A stretch of DNA of 64,000 bases from Eretmocerus hayati (lineage: Eukaryota > Arthropoda > Insecta > Hymenoptera > Aphelinidae). This document shows, piece by piece, positions 34,970 to 49,376 of this stretch. Where the stretch lies: NCBI GenBank assembly GCA_029851415.1, contig CM056744.1, positions 11,229,268 through 11,293,267 on the forward strand. Reading direction: 5' to 3'. The translations under genes were made by a program, and so were the position numbers. The stretch's first letter is position 1, and every line of letters starts with the position of its first letter. Under the pieces are notes generated by a model. That model was given only the letters and a program-made list of their open reading frames with translations. It was not told the DNA's origin and did not search any database.

Positions 34970-35130
34970 GTGTGAACATCTTGACGGCACACTCGGCAGG
35001 AAGTTGAACTGCAGTGCATCGAGATTTACCATCCCACTCGCACTCATAGGTTAGGGTACCATAACCTATAAGTGCGAGTGAGACAGTAGAACTCGTTGGC
35101 ACTGCAGTTCACTTTCGTGACGAGTATAAA
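34970..35130. mobile_element. Palindromic MITE-like element
   Basis: GAACTGCAGTGC at 35,006-35,017 is mirrored by GCACTGCAGTTC at 35,099-35,110. Inside, CACTCGCACTCATAGGTTA faces TAACCTATAAGTGCGAGTG around GGGTACCA. Weaker symmetry reaches outward (TATACTCGT near 34,965-34,975 and ACGAGTATA near 35,119-35,127), with unmatched sequence in the left arm. No open frame is maintained and no target duplication could be fixed. Confidence 0.65.
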
Positions 35131-35219
35131 TACATACTCGGACCATTCTTTACATACGAGAACAAGTATTTGTAACGGCCCCGCTCCTTCGTTATACATT
35201 TTTTTCATCATTCTAACCT

Positions 35220-35425
35220 AAAAAGACCGCTTTCAAATGCGGTTTTAGGGTTCTCATGATGAAAAATCATTATTGCTCTGTGCTCGCAGGCCCATTTCGG
35301 GCGCGGAGGACTTATTTCCCTCGCTTCGCTCGGGAAATAAACTGTCCTAGCGCCCGAACTGGGCGTACGCGCCCAGGGCAATAATGTACTATTATAGTAT
35401 GCATTTGGCACCGCTTAGTGCCAGT
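35220..35425. repeat. Long hairpin repeat related to the 1-kb cassettes
   Basis: CATTATTGCTCTG at 35,268-35,280 faces CAGGGCAATAATG at 35,374-35,386 (one mismatch). Within, GCCCATTTCGGGCGC and GCGCCCGAACTGGGC are mirrored, and the centre is a perfect TATTTCCC/GGGAAATA stem around TCGCTTCGCTC. Smaller ACCGC hairpins flank it. The layout, with C- and G-rich arms and a CTCGCTTCGCTCGGG centre, resembles the cassettes near 1 kb. Confidence 0.6.
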
Positions 35426-35909
35426 CAACTACTTACCACCCACATCATCGCACAATGTCTCCTCACCTATAGGGTAAGCGATTTCAGAAGATCCTGAAAT
35501 ATAGGTGCTTCTGTTCTCCTTTCTGCATCTCTTTTTTTCTTTTTTTTTTTCACCATCATCTACTACTATGATCTCATGAGTATAACCTTACCTGCATCTG
35601 TGAAACTAGCTCTTGGTGTCATGCAGAAGTCGAGAAGTGAGATGTCGGTTATGGTTTTATAAAGGAACCGTGAGAGATGATCGCGACCTCATCTCTCTCA
35701 TTTCAAGGCATGTGACAGTTACAAGTCTGGAGAGAGCGGGATATGAGATATGAATGTAACAGCTATACCGTTTCTGCTGCTTTTCTTCTTGTTCGTGGTA
35801 GTCACTTTTAATTGTTGAATGAAATATCGTGTCTAGAGTGCGTGTATCAGTGTTAGGAAAAATGACCTCTTGAATGCATCTCTTTTCGATTCAAGAATTT
35901 GACTCCTAT

Positions 35910-36968
35910 ATTCGCTCCGAGACGCGCGCTTTTGAAATTCAAAACGGGCGATTGTGCGCGACCCGTGGCCACCGCATTCACTACAACTGGCGTACTGTGC
36001 AGCAGACGGCGAATCTTCGTAAGGGTCAAACTCAAAAACCATCGCTCAAATGTGGCAACAATGCGCGAGAAAGTTGTAGAACTTGTAAAAACGAAGAGTT
36101 TGAGTGGTCGTGAGCTTAAATCCGAGCAAATTTGAGCTAGTTGACGCGATTTCGAGATTTGGCGTGCTTTTAGCATAGGCGTCGTCGCAGCCGCCACTCA
36201 AGCCGCGGGCTCGCATCCATTCTTTCGAGCTCCGTGAATCTTTCAATATTGCTTTGATTGATATCCAGAACAGCTCAAAATCTTCGTAATTAAATTTCCA
36301 ACAACTTTGTCGCTTACTGTTAGCAGGTTCAAGCTACGGTTTTCTCATAAATTCACGAAAACTCCGTCTGCGCCTATTCGCTCCGAGACGCGCGCTTTTG
36401 AAATTCAAAACGGGCGATTGTGCGCGACCCGTGGCCACCACATTCACTACAACTGGCGTACTGTGCAGCAGACGGCGAATCTTCGTAAGGGTCAAACTCG
36501 AAAACCATCGCTCAAATGTGGCAACAATAAGCGAGAAAGTTGTAGAACTTGTAAAAACGAAGAGTTTGAGTGGTCGTGAGCCTAAATCCGAGCAAATTTG
36601 AGCTAGTTGAGGCGATTTCGAGATTTGGCGTGCTTTTAGCATAGGCGTCGCAGCCGCCACTCAAGCCGCGGGCTCGCATCCATTATTTCGAGCTCCGTGA
36701 ATCTTTCAATATTGCTCTGATTGATATCCAGAACAGCTCAAAATCTTCGTAATTAAATTTCCAACAACTTTGTCGCTCACTGTTAGCAGGTTCAAGCTAC
36801 GGTTTTCTCCTAAATTCACGAAAACCCCGTCTGCGCCTATGCTGTGCCTCGCTGTGCACGCTCAATATTGTCATTGGCATGGCGCAGCATGGCGTCACCC
36901 TAGCAGTACGCCAGTTGTACTTCCAAAGTCAGCCACTACGTGGCGCTCCGCTGAATCTCGGAGCGAAT
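35910..36968. mobile_element. Inverted-repeat element with internal 466-bp duplication
   Basis: A perfect 12-bp terminal inverted repeat marks the ends: ATTCGCTCCGAG at 35,910-35,921 and CTCGGAGCGAAT at 36,957-36,968. A second inverted block (ACTGGCGTAC inside the left part, GTACGCCAGT near 36,906) strengthens the pairing. Inside, 35,910-36,375 is directly repeated at 36,376-36,840 with a few substitutions and a 3-base deletion. The overlapping frames on both strands appear once per copy and are by-products of the duplication. The class is unknown. Confidence 0.65.
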
Positions 36969-39900
36969 AGTGTAGGACCTTATTTCTCTAAAGTGAAAGA
37001 ATGTAACTTGACCATATTTCTTCAAATCTAGAATTCAAAATCTTCTTTGCACGTCGATGTATTACTTGCTTATTCGGAAGAAGGCAATTAGAATTTCTTA
37101 CTCAAGATAGCAATACACCTAACCGCCCATGTGAGACGATGAACACGAATGAGCCCAAAATTTGCGAAAATCTTTTTTCAAGTGAAAACAAAACTTTCGT
37201 AAAAAAGCTATTATGGCATATAGAAATCCCTCTGTGTCGAAATTGAACTTTAAATGAAATGAACTGAATAAAATTCTTTGAATTGATTATCACATCTATT
37301 AGACTTTTCTGTACATGACTCGAACACAATTTCCGCCGTCGCATTGAACGTATTGATTAATTGATGTCAAGATAGAGTCCCAGTATTGGTAAACATTGTC
37401 ATAGAAACATTACCTTAAATCCATGGTATTGCATTCTTTATATGATCAGAGAGATAAGCTTTTATTCATTTTGATCAATGATAAATTGGACTGTCTTATG
37501 AAGAGTTAAGTCAAGGATGAAGTGACTGGCACTAGATTACTACAACATGCCTGATCAATAATTGAATAAATCTTGAGATATTCATCAGCGTTGAGTCAAA
37601 TATTCAAAAACCCACTATTCGCAAAGCTTTTCCAAATCGAAGAATTTCAATCCCACGCCTCAAAGGATTAACCCAGTAGTGTGTGTGTTCATCCTAACCT
37701 CTATAACTCTACCTATCAATCGGAAAACCTTTTTCACACTTTGGCACCAAGCCAAACCATCACAACCTGATGTCACCCGATGACACAGTCCTCAATAATA
37801 TCAAGCTTTTCTCGGAATCTCCAGCCAAAAACACACAAATGAACCTCTCACTCATTTACAAGGATTGCCATATACGCAAAACGCCAAGCACGTATTTGAG
37901 TCCATGAAAAAAGACGTCCAAAAATTGTGTCTTGCATGTATCTCTATATATCACATTTACTACACATCTGAAATACATCTGAGATTCTTTGCAGGCCAAA
38001 GAGAAAACCGGTTCAGCTCTTCCGCTCGCGAGCGTCGCGAATTTCAATTGACGCTGTATATACTAACTCAATTCACTGGATATTCGCGCGCGCTCTTTTT
38101 TTTTCAAATGTGTCGCGTGGGAGTTCTCTGAGCAATGCTTTTACAAACTGTGCCACTGATTTGTATGACCGTAACGGGTTTTCGAAGCCAACGACACGAA
38201 AATGGATACGCCGTTTGTGAGGAGACAGTAGCCGAGTTTTTTTTTTTTTTTTTATAGTGCTGTGTCTAGATGAGATGGAACTTTTTTGCAACAGGACAAT
38301 GAAGGCTGCGCGCAAAACGGTATTTTTTGTTCTGTGTATCTTATTTGATCATCGAGATGATATGATGCATGGGTTAAAATGAAAGATGCATGGGTTGAAA
38401 TGAAACAATGGGGCTTCATTCTGGCGGACTGTGAATTTCTTGTTGTAGAAAATCAGCGTCAGTATTTTAGATTTTGGGCCATCAGCTGATTTTCTTGAGT
38501 TTAATGTCATATAACTCTTTGAATTCGTGGAATATCTTTTGTAGTCATCGTGTGTTGTGTCAAATTAACATGTGTATACTATGACTTTGGAATATCATGT
38601 GAATCACGTCGCGGAAATAGTTAACTATCAGTCCAGAACACCTTAAAACGGCACATTGTACAGAGTGTCTTTGTTCCTTTTCCAGACATACTGATTCCTG
38701 ATGAATTCTTTGAATATCTTCCTCAAATCCCGAGTCAGATGCTCCTCTAAGAATCGAGAGAAAGTTCCAAAATAACTCTCTGCCATTCCAAGAAAAAGAT
38801 TACATAACAGTAAGGATCAAGGATTAGTTAGGGAATAGTTGAAAAACAGTTACTGTATCGCAAAGAGAAAACTCCAAGTAACGAATCTCGTAAACAAAAT
38901 TTCACAAAACTCGTACCTTGTAAACCGTAAAGCACATTGCGAGTGCAAGGTTGAATTAATACAAATCACGTCTCTCTAGTTTTATCGACTTTCTTGTAAA
39001 ACACTGATGAAGGGTTGTCGTCTGTTCTCAAAATATTGTGATGATGATGGAGCCAATACACATCAAGTGCTCATCCACATTTTTCAATATATCTGCCTAT
39101 GTATGATTTACTGTGTTTTCATTTCATGCTGTTCAATTAACCTAAAGTCATTAGTGCTTCTTCCGAAGACCTGATAACTCTATGGTTAGCTCGCGTCATT
39201 CGTGTTAAACAGTATATTCATATATTACACAATGATGTGTGTGCCAATGAGGCTCGCAAACATTATACAGTTTACCTGAACGGAACAAGTAATAATCGTG
39301 ACGTTGTTGTAGTCTTCAATTTTTAAAAATAACTGACTGATGCTCGGTGTGATGTATGTGGCTGGGAAATGGAAAATGATGGTAGGCGTGGTGTTATTAC
39401 GTCATTTTTATCTACATGATCTGCAAGAATATACATGAATTATTACTGTTACGAAAATGATGACAATGGGTACACGGAAGAATCACGAATAGTGTTTATC
39501 CAGTCTGGCGAGGATATTTTGGAAAATTCTACATCAATCTGTGAAAACATACAAAACATGACCAGTCTTTTTGATGTTCCTCTTTGATGACCAGAGGAGA
39601 GCATATTTTTTGGCATCTGAGCAATAGCAAACAACGGTTATCGATTTTGATACAAAAATGAATCAATTGAGATTTCGAACAATTGCTTATTTTACAGTCA
39701 AAATTCTCAGGATCACTTCTATTGTAAATTTTCTGAAGTACAATCCGAGGTACAATCAAATGTACCCAAAAGTAACATAGTCTCGAACACAGTGGGACTA
39801 AAGGTAAATCATATGAACACAGATCGAGGAATTTCTCATGAATCAAACCTTTCTACACAAATTTCCATAGAAGTTGATAAATAGCAATAATCGTGACATG

Positions 39901-40420
39901 ATTGGGTGGAAAAATATGAAAAACTGAGAAAAATAAATCAGCCCTCATGGATCAAATTCCCACAGGAATTTATATCGAAACTTGATTTCACAAGCCTTCT
40001 AGGGGTAAAATACATGCGATTTTCAAAACACTCAATTACAGCTGATCTTGACCAATTTAGACCCAAGTAACGTTTTCTAACCGAAAGATTAATTTTCCTA
40101 CGTGCTAAAGTTGGTCCGTGTAGAGAGGGCTAAGAGTGGAACCGTGCGCCGATACAAAGTTATCTTCTACAGCGTTGTTTTTCAGACAGCTGCCAACATA
40201 ACACCAATGACCAAAATACTGATAACTCTTTTCACTTTGTTCTTCTTGTAATCCAGTAGAATTCATGACAGCTTTCTCTTCACCATCAAATGTATCCAAT
40301 CCTCAGCACCAATCTAAGACTGTAATTACTCTACCATCGAGCCAACTCCTCCAAGAGTAAAATCACAAATTCAAGCTAGAAATCATTAGAACTTGTCGAG
40401 TGAGTTGTCGAGTCTCATCA

Positions 40421-40462
40421 TCAACAACAACAACACAATCATCATCATCATCATCATCATCC
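40421..40462 (+). repeat. ACA/ATC trinucleotide microsatellite
   Basis: CAACAACAACA passes into repeated ATC units. Confidence 0.85.
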
Positions 40463-42780
40463 AGAATATCCAGATTTCACCATTGTGAAAATCTGACAGT
40501 TCCATTCTCTCGCTTCTCGTGCAATAATGTGAAATACCTGCACACAAGACATCAAAATGGCACACCATACATACATCACGCCCAATGTGTAAAATTCCTA
40601 TGTATAAACTCGTCGCGCCAGATTCTGTAGTAATTACACTCGATAAAGAGAAAAGCCTGGCTTGTCCATGCAGGAAAAAAAAGGGTAGGAAACAATGGGA
40701 AATCACGCTTCCTCATCTATGTTCAACTTCCGGTGTGAAATTTTCTCATCGCTGGCTTCTCTTATAATTGTGACGCCGATACATGATGCGCGCATTGTGT
40801 GAACTATCCATGGTGTACGAGTTGTATCTGATGATGCTGTTTTAGGTTATGGACGTCATGGATTTGTTAGTTTGGATCTGTGAAACTTATGCAAGTGCGG
40901 CGCGCATTTCTTGGATATTGAGTTCAGTTAGACTGTATTTCGTCGCTACTGTGGAAGGACAAAAAGTTGGGAACTCTGGATAGGGATCAGAAGTAATTGA
41001 CACGATGTTGTACCTGTGAAGAAATCTTGCGATTTTGTATACCATGGAGACAAAAGAATTTGACAGTATCTGGGATACTTTTTTGACTGTCTTGTCCGTG
41101 GGAATGGTTACTTCATGTGAAATAAACACTAGGATTTTATTCTGAGTGACCTCGTGAACTATAATGGTCATCATGGAACTCGTGGGCTTTTTTTGATCTA
41201 TAGGGTTACCATGAAGTTCCAATGAGGCGTGTCATGAGCATCTGAATAATTTGGAGATATCTCTAGACCGTCAGAGATTCAACGTTGCATCTATACAAGT
41301 TCGGAAGAATGATCCACACAAGTCTGTTAACTTTAAAGACCACCAAACTTGAGATATCATAATTGATCTGTCAAACTGACAAAAATCTCGGCATTTCGAA
41401 TGAATCCAAACATTTGAAAGCTGGGATATACATTGTAATCTTTTGGACTTGCAGTAGAAACACCTCCAAGGTTTCTTAGATAGAAGCTGATGAAAAGTAT
41501 ATTGATCCCACAATTCTTCCTCTGGATTTTGTAAATTCCAGTATCCATTCCCGAAGTATGAATAAATCAATCTTGAAATAAAAATTCTCATTGAAGTGTA
41601 TATGACTCCAGGTATAATTACAAACAAGAATCGTTCATATTCTAGAACATATATACTGAAATCCGTCCACACACACATTCATTAAAATAATAAAACATCA
41701 AAGAATCAACACAACACCGCCCATTTGTTTTTCACAATCGCGTTACACGTCGACATTGGATTCTTGATTCGCACGCAAACCTATACATACCAGAACTCAT
41801 ATAATTTGACCTTCCAAGCTTTTTGATGCAATCCCACACGTCATGTAAACTACGACATTGCATGATCTATTGCTTACATTGTAACTTATCGATTTCCCTC
41901 TCTTTCTCAGATACGATCTATATATAAGATGGAATTAGTATCTTCTAACATCAGTGCGGCTCCATTGTTTCATTAGTTTTTCTTTAACCACCTCATTGAA
42001 CCTCCTCATATTGCTCTATACCACGAGTATTTCATTGACCTACTCTGTATAGAGGCGTTCTCATAGTAACCGGCCAGAGTTCCAATTCCTTCTTCTCAGT
42101 CCAATAAGTTAACAATGGATTACATGAAACCCGGTTAACCTTATCAGAAATTGACATGTTCTATTTTGGAGTAGTCTCCAGAACCTCTAAGTAGTAATTT
42201 TTTTTACACATAACCTAGAGAGTTCAACAACCAAATAAGAGTTCAACATTCTACTAAGTAAAACCCTAAGTAACGCATCATAAAATCATGCCTCATGTAT
42301 GAGTTTAAAAGATACTTGAAAGGTCGTGGACTTAGGAAAATGCATAACTGACACTTGCAGTGCTGCTGATGTATGTAACCCTATACCTTCCGTAGGTCGT
42401 GATTGTAAGAGGAGAAACCTGACATAATGTGTAACATATATATCTGACATTTGCGATGGGTGTGCATATGATTTACATACATTTGTGTGAGAAGACAAGA
42501 GTATGTATGGGCACCTGGTGTTGTTCTAAAGGAATCTCATTATTTATGAGAACGTATACCAAGATTTGCGCGCAGTCTTTTGTGTATAACGTTGGGTTAT
42601 GCTTCTGGAATTGTAACGTCTGGTGTATTTTGTTGATTACTGGGAAGAAAATTTTGCTCGGTTACTACTGGTGGGAGCTGATATCGTGTACGCCCAGATG
42701 ATTTTGGTTCGTGATGTTTCTAGTGTACTTTTGTATAGTTTTTCCGAATTGAATGCGGAATAATAGGAATCGAGGCTTAG

Positions 42781-42813
42781 AATAGATGTTTTGAGGAATT
42801 CAAAACATCTATT
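42781..42813. repeat. Perfect 14-bp hairpin
   Basis: AATAGATGTTTTGA and TCAAAACATCTATT flank a 5-base GGAAT loop. It is too short for a standard microRNA precursor, and its function is unknown. Confidence 0.7.
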
Positions 42814-44239
42814 GTTGTTATTTGTAGTGTGTGTGGTTATTAGTGAGATATAAGTATTGTAAGGGTTTGAAGCAGTTTGGAGGAAGGTTCATCATCATGG
42901 TTTGTGCTGAATCAGGCTATGGCTATGTTGTTGTGAAGTCATTTCATCACTAATATACGAAGATGATGGGGGGATCGTTCTGATAATGGAGTCTGACGAG
43001 AACGTGAAAATTATCATTTGTTACGCACTCGCTTACGCAGTAATCACACTGTTAACGAACAGATTTTTTTCAATTGTTTGCCTTGATAATACTTCGACAT
43101 ATTATTACGTATGCCAGTCAAAAATCGAAGTAATGTTGAACTTCTTTTCTTGAGCAATGATATGATTAAAAAGATTTTAACAAAAAATGGTAAAAATGGC
43201 TGCTCCATTGACCTATAGCTACTGCAACATCCGCGGCAAGAAAATCAGAAGAGTGAGATAAACATGAGCAGTTTTTATGTCAAAAAGCAAACTACACCCA
43301 GTGTCAAATCCTCTAAAACCAGGGTCAATTCTTGTCTTTGGATCTATCTTTGTAATCATAGACTCAAAGAATATGATCAATTTTAGACGCAAATTGGAAA
43401 ATTTTTTAACCACAAAATCCTGATGTCTGTGTACATTAGAGACTTTCATTCATTAATCCTACTCGTATCGGGACAAGAATAGTTTTACATAAATATTAAA
43501 ATTTTATATTTTGTGAATCGCTATTGAATTATTTTGCTCCGTCATAGCACTTTTGCTGATTAGATTACAACACTATATGATTAAGAATCCATTGAAGAGG
43601 CGGGTCTGACAAGAATAATACCTCCTTGATTTGATTCACAGACAAGCCGCTCCATTATTATCATCGCTAACCAATCCCCGTTAAATTTTAATGAAAAAAA
43701 TTCTAGACTATTACCTTGAGATATACTAGGTTAGTAAGTTCTCATGGATTAAGGAACAAGGACTTTTTTTCCGTTCGACATCTTTCGAACGCTGCAATGT
43801 AATTTTCTTTGAAATAGTATTGCCACAGTTGAAAAATTTGTCAATGAGTTCAAATTTGAATTTCAATCGAATCTAAAGTTGATGGAAAAAAATTATATGA
43901 ACATCATTTTTCCTCTAATCATGAATTCTAATTTTCTGTTTCAGGTGAGTTATTGAGCTGAAAAACAACAACAATGCAACACACTTGGTAACAAATTTTT
44001 CCACAATAACTAATCAATCACCAAAATCTCACAAACCAAGTATATCATTATGAAGCAGAATGAGATCAGGTTTTCCCTCATTCATAAATTTGATTTCAAC
44101 TGCAATAGATCGGATTTCTGAAGACGATTTCCAACAACTCTTTTCTTCATCTTTTGATACACCGCTCATCTCATCAACTTACTCGCGACATCATTGCGAT
44201 AAAAACCTCATCTTCAGTCCCCTAACTGGATGAGGATCT

Positions 44240-44381
44240 TATTGGGATGTGACATCAAGGTCAAACATGGCGGCCGCACGCCCCGAGTTTAACACGGGCT
44301 TGTTACTAGACAGCGCCATCTGCGGCAAGTCGGGAACTATTGCATGCCCCCAGAATTTAACATAGATGTCACTTCCCAATA
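44240..44381. mobile_element. TA-flanked MITE (mariner-like)
   Basis: The termini are TTGGGATGTGACATC (after TA at 44,240-44,241) and GATGTCACTTCCCAA (before TA at 44,380-44,381), a 15-bp inverted repeat with one mismatch. TA on both sides fits a Tc1/mariner-type duplication. The 142-bp length and lack of coding sequence make it non-autonomous. The interior is GC-rich (GGCGGCCGC, CGCCATCTGCGGC). Confidence 0.7.
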
Positions 44382-47300
44382 GTTTGTACTCGCCTTATGC
44401 TGTTTGAAATGAGATGACAGACGCGCAAAATAATTTTAGACTGCGTAGTGATATGACACTAATGAAAGGATCATTATTATATATATTAGTACTTCTTTTC
44501 GCGTGTCTATTAAAAAATAAGTCGACATGCAGGTTTATGAAGAAGCGACTCGGTACGTGACCAACTCGGTGACCAATGTTTCCGGCATATCTTATGGCCG
44601 ATGTAACTTGTTTTTCAGACTGTAAATCATATCGAAAGGTCCGGTGACTGCAAGACGCACGAATTAAGAATTTTGCATCCATACGAAGGATGATGAATTA
44701 ACGAATTCTTCTTTGAAGTGGAAAAAAATTCTGGAATGTAAAGTCTTGATCCAAGTGAGTCTGACCATCTTGGGAGATGGAACAATGTGGGTCAGGACTG
44801 TCAACCACCCCTCCTTCCTTGCGTCCCCAAAGCTAAAAACTGGGAATACTACATGGGAATTTCAAAATTGATGGTCCATTTTGATACTCTTGTATGCAGT
44901 GTACCGGAAAATAGACTTCTATCACACTACCGCTGGTATTTTACGGCTTAATCATTAATTGGACATTAAAATTGTCAGATTTCCATTATCCATCATAAAA
45001 TTCATCGAGATGCTCAATCTGTAGAGAGTATTTCTAAAATATTTCTAAATCTGATTATTTGATTAGACCTTGTGAGTTGGATAACGATATCTGTTCAAAA
45101 AGTCAGTATGAATTTTGGAAGATTTCATACTCAGTGTATCAGTTCAACAATTTGTTCAGATTTCTGTGAAGAATAAAGTTTTCTGCGTTATTATGAGACC
45201 CCACTACTACTTGTCAAATTCAGAAATTCATCGTGCTATAATGAAACTTGACTAAATTCCATTTGATGCCATATAATGCATAGATCCTATGTCACCCCAT
45301 CCAAACCCGAAGATCAGCAACGTCTTACACTTCTATTGAATCATCTTTAGTAGTGCATTTACGTAAGTTTTCCCTCGCCTTCAGGAACGCCAAGCATCGC
45401 ATTCTCACTTAACACATTGGGTGTACGTACACCACCACAAAACTAAGCTGATTGACGACCTTTCACTTTTCTCAGCTCTTATTATAATCCTTCTTCGTAC
45501 ACTCACGCATCCCATGAATAAAAGAATATATCCACATTTCAAACTCGGCAATCAAGATTAAACAGTTGAGATAACAACCCAAGAATTTTACTTAGAAATT
45601 CTCAACAGACTAATGATAATCCCTCATGAAAAAAACAGTTTTCGCACAGATAATTGATAAAATAATTCAGAAGCGAGTACAAAAGTCTCCCAGTCACTTC
45701 CAATGGCCAATTTTGTTTATTAGGCGTAAGCTTAATTGAAGCCGTAGTTATATTATTTTGTGCCTGCCCATTGAGAAAAATCTAGTCGAATGATTTTTTT
45801 GAACAACACTGACTTGAAGGAAGTATATCATTATAGTCCAAGAGCGTGATGTTAGGTTATAATAGCCTGTCGAGATAATAATTGCCTGAACAGGGCCTTA
45901 TAAGCCATACAAACTCATTACGGACGATTACGCATCCGTCGATGCATTATTAACGGATGAATTTTTATAAAAGAGTAAGTAATCTTTTTTGATGGTTGTA
46001 TGGTTCGACTTTCGACGCAAGATTATTGAACGTTAGAAAATGAGTTTTCTCTTTTGGTTATGTGAGAGAATGGAAACTCTTGACGCCTGAAATGGATGAT
46101 GACGATTTTTCAAATAATACTTACTTATATGAGTTTGGTATCTTGGAATTGTAGTTTCTATCCATTGTATGATTGAATATCGAAAGTGACATTGCATTAT
46201 TTGGAAAGATTGGTATATAGACGAGACACATTATTTTTCCTCGATTCTCCTGCGTTGGTATTATTTCTGTAGGAGATTATTTTGCCGACGAGAAAGTGTT
46301 CCAGAAAAGTTCAAGACTGACGATAATTATCTTCAACTAAACGATATCCTGATTTTTGCTTTGTCAATAGAGCTCAAATTATATAGCTAAGTCTATATAA
46401 TTATTCGTATCCTAGATATTTTCCTGAGTTGAATTGTTGCCTTATTGCGGAATAGCTATGGAACATTGATAAAAATGACGTTGTTTGCCCATTGTTGAAA
46501 GATCTTGAGATTTCTGCATCTATATCCATTGTATATTGAGGGTTTCGACGAAAATTAGAAAGTACCTTTGTCGTATTTATAATTTGCAAAAGTTAGCGGC
46601 TTGTGCGTGAGAATATATTGAATTACTTTTTAAACTCGATTATAGTTCATAGACTATTTCAAAGGAATGTTATAAAACTGCATTTTTGGATCCTTTCATT
46701 GAAGTTGAAAAAAAAAAACAGATGGAAAAGGATAAAAAGCGTAATCTTATATGGGTACTACAGCAGAGTTGGGATTCTATTGATATTCATTGTATGACCT
46801 TTTCATCAAATTTGAAGGCGTTGAGAATTCTTTGAAATAAGTAGAGTCATGAATGAGTGCAATAAGAGAATAATTAACGTATTTTTACATAGTGGAAAAA
46901 ACATTTTTGGCCCTTTGGGGATTGGCCATTGAACAGTCAATTTTTAGCTTGTGTCTGGGAAATGTCTAGAAATTTGATTCTTTTGTCAACTTATTATCGT
47001 TTGTCACAATTTGGCTATCATGGCCATAACCCCTTTACATTGAAAGAAAATTTTCACCAGGGATGTCGAATTCTGGGATTTCAATTCGCTCGCTGGAGCA
47101 TCACGTAGCAAAAATTGTCTTTGGAGTTTGGCTCTAAAAGTGTACCAGTCTTTTATAAAATTCTTGAAACATGAGGACTCAGTTTTAATATGATTCATTC
47201 ATTGAAAATTTGAAGCACAAATCATTTGACCATGTCAGCATAGGCGCTGTGTATTGATCCAATCTTGCATCCTGAATGATTTGATCTGTAAAATCTGTTG

Positions 47301-48620
47301 GAAAAACTAGAGAATAAGACTTTGAAAAAAAAAAAAAAAGACAATAATGGAGCAATATAACATCCGCTAATGGTTAGAATTCTTTCAAATCCTTAATATT
47401 TGCGAAAACATTTGCCTACTCCACAGATCTAGTTACCATTTGTACAGTGGTATTTCTTCAACTTGATCAATTGGTACTACATCACACAATTATGAAATCA
47501 GCCTAAAAATTCAAAGATTCTCAGAACTTTCATCACAAATTTCCCTCTTCATATCTTGAGCCATGTATGATCTCAAGATTATATCTTCTCTGAGCTTCCA
47601 AAGAAACAGACGTTCATGCAAACGTCATAACTCGTGAATCACGATCAAAAATATCCTCCACAAGTCATAATCACAATAGAGAGCTAGCTACACAGACTTC
47701 GAGCCTCCCATACGAAAATCCCATAACTCTTTCATAGCCCATAAAAATGTGTGCACTCCTCTTGCAACATATCCCCCATACATATGAATCTCATCTCAGA
47801 ATCTCAACCACAAAGTCTATATACAAGATATAAATACAATACAACAACAAGAGGCTCATACAAGAGCAGAAGAAGTCTCTTACTCGGTCGCTGCACTTTC
47901 ACCATTTGCGGCCCCCTGCATATAGCCGCATGCATATATCCGTTCTGACCGCGGCAGTTACTTATATATCTGGACTCCAAATCGACTCTTGAGCCTTCAT
48001 AGAGTCTTGAGATTTATGCACTAAAGCAATGTAAAAGAAGAATTTTGTGGTTATATTAGCGGATGATGTGAGTGTAAAATACTTCCTATGCGATTTACCG
48101 TATTATATTATGGTGTTGGACGCATCAGGCGAATTCTAGCTTCTATTGTGGATTTACCCTAATGATCTATGGGTTAACGGCATCGTATTAGCTGGGATAA
48201 GATAATGCGCCTGGAATCTTGGATATGGCATTTTTCTATAGGCTTTTGGGTAAATTGTATTCTATGGGGGCTACCTGAGTGACGACTGAGACAAGACAAT
48301 TTGCACCCAGGTATAAGTATAGTTTCTGTGTTTAGAGATCCTAATTTGTCATTATTGGATTGGTACTGTTTTATGGTACACGGTTGTTGGGATGGAATAG
48401 AAGTCGAATGGAAGGTCAATGGGGAAAGCTGCAGCCTAGTTTTGTCGCTTCAGATGCTTTGAATTCCGGTTAGAGGCTCATGAAAAACGTCCTGAAAAAC
48501 GTTTGTAGGATCGGCGTGAATCTGGGAAATGATTGTCATTGAGGATGGAGTAAAAAATCACTGAGATTTGATCCCAATCATGATTCATGAAGTTTTGTGA
48601 AATAAGTGAGCCAGTAGTAC
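44382..48620. other. Unannotated AT-rich stretch
   Basis: No supported exon, RNA gene or transposon end was found. Confidence 0.5.
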
Positions 48621-48639
48621 GACCATTCTGGGCATTAGG

Positions 48640-48850
48640 ATTTCATTTTTGCCGCGAGCGAAGTGAGGGAAATGGGTCTTCGTTAGTGACATTGCGAGCA
48701 CAAGACTGATATCAAGGTCTGTAGGCTCACTTTTGAACACTACACTTTCATCTTAGGACGATGAAATATTCCTATCATTACCGAGTGGTAATTTAGGCTC
48801 GAGCCAAAAGCGAAGGCCTAAATGACCATGTCGTAGTGAAATTCATTTTC
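48640..48850. repeat. Degenerate member of the CTCGGGC cassette family
   Basis: It has GCCGCGAGCGAAGTGAGGG at 48,650 and GGCTCGAGCCAAAAGCGAAGGCC at about 48,797, with partial mirrored arms. It is diverged, so boundaries are approximate. Confidence 0.4.
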
Positions 48851-49372
48851 TTACAAAATTCTTGCAGTGGCTTCTGCATCAGCCTACCCGAGAGCTTACA
48901 CCTGAGTTTTCGGGTCGGGTCACCGGCAATTCATACAAGAATTAATTCTAGAATCAATTAATGAATTGTTTATTCGATTTTGACGTCGGATGAATTGTCA
49001 CCACCAGAACTGTCCTAGTCCCGAATTTTTACTTAGCATTCTCAAGTATAACTGTCAAATTTGAATATCAGAACCACGAAGACTGAAAAGTTGAATCTCG
49101 CATGTGAAGTGACTTTTTCCGGACTAAGCCAAAGGACAGGACTGGCTTGAGGTTCGGAATCTTCACAAGGTTGCAAAAATTTAGGATTTGCATCGGCTCG
49201 TATGATGTTATTTTCTGACAAAATGTGAATGAATTCCGCGCAAAAAAGCCACTATCACGTACAATGCGAAAAAATCATATCTCGCTCAAAGTTGACCATT
49301 TCATTCATAAAATTCGTTCTACACACATAATATTATCTTAAACTAGACCTTGCAATCAAAATTTACCTCAAA
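48851..49372. other. Unannotated AT-rich stretch
   Basis: Nothing identifiable. Confidence 0.5.
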
Positions 49373-49376
49373 TTAA

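Larger units (their letters stand above)
36969..44239. other. Unannotated AT-rich stretch
   Basis: I see no convincing exon over about 7 kb. It contains a T tract at 38,239-38,254, an ACA/ATC trinucleotide run at about 40,421-40,462 and a perfect short hairpin at 42,781-42,813. Open frames of up to 135 codons on the minus strand (41,271-41,678) have no recognisable motif. Confidence 0.45.

Noticed and set aside
35874..36579. Related frames on both strands near 36 kb
   Set aside because: They occur twice because the DNA is a 466-bp direct duplication inside a transposon-like element.
41271..41678. 135-codon minus-strand open frame
   Set aside because: No recognisable motif and no supporting exon structure.
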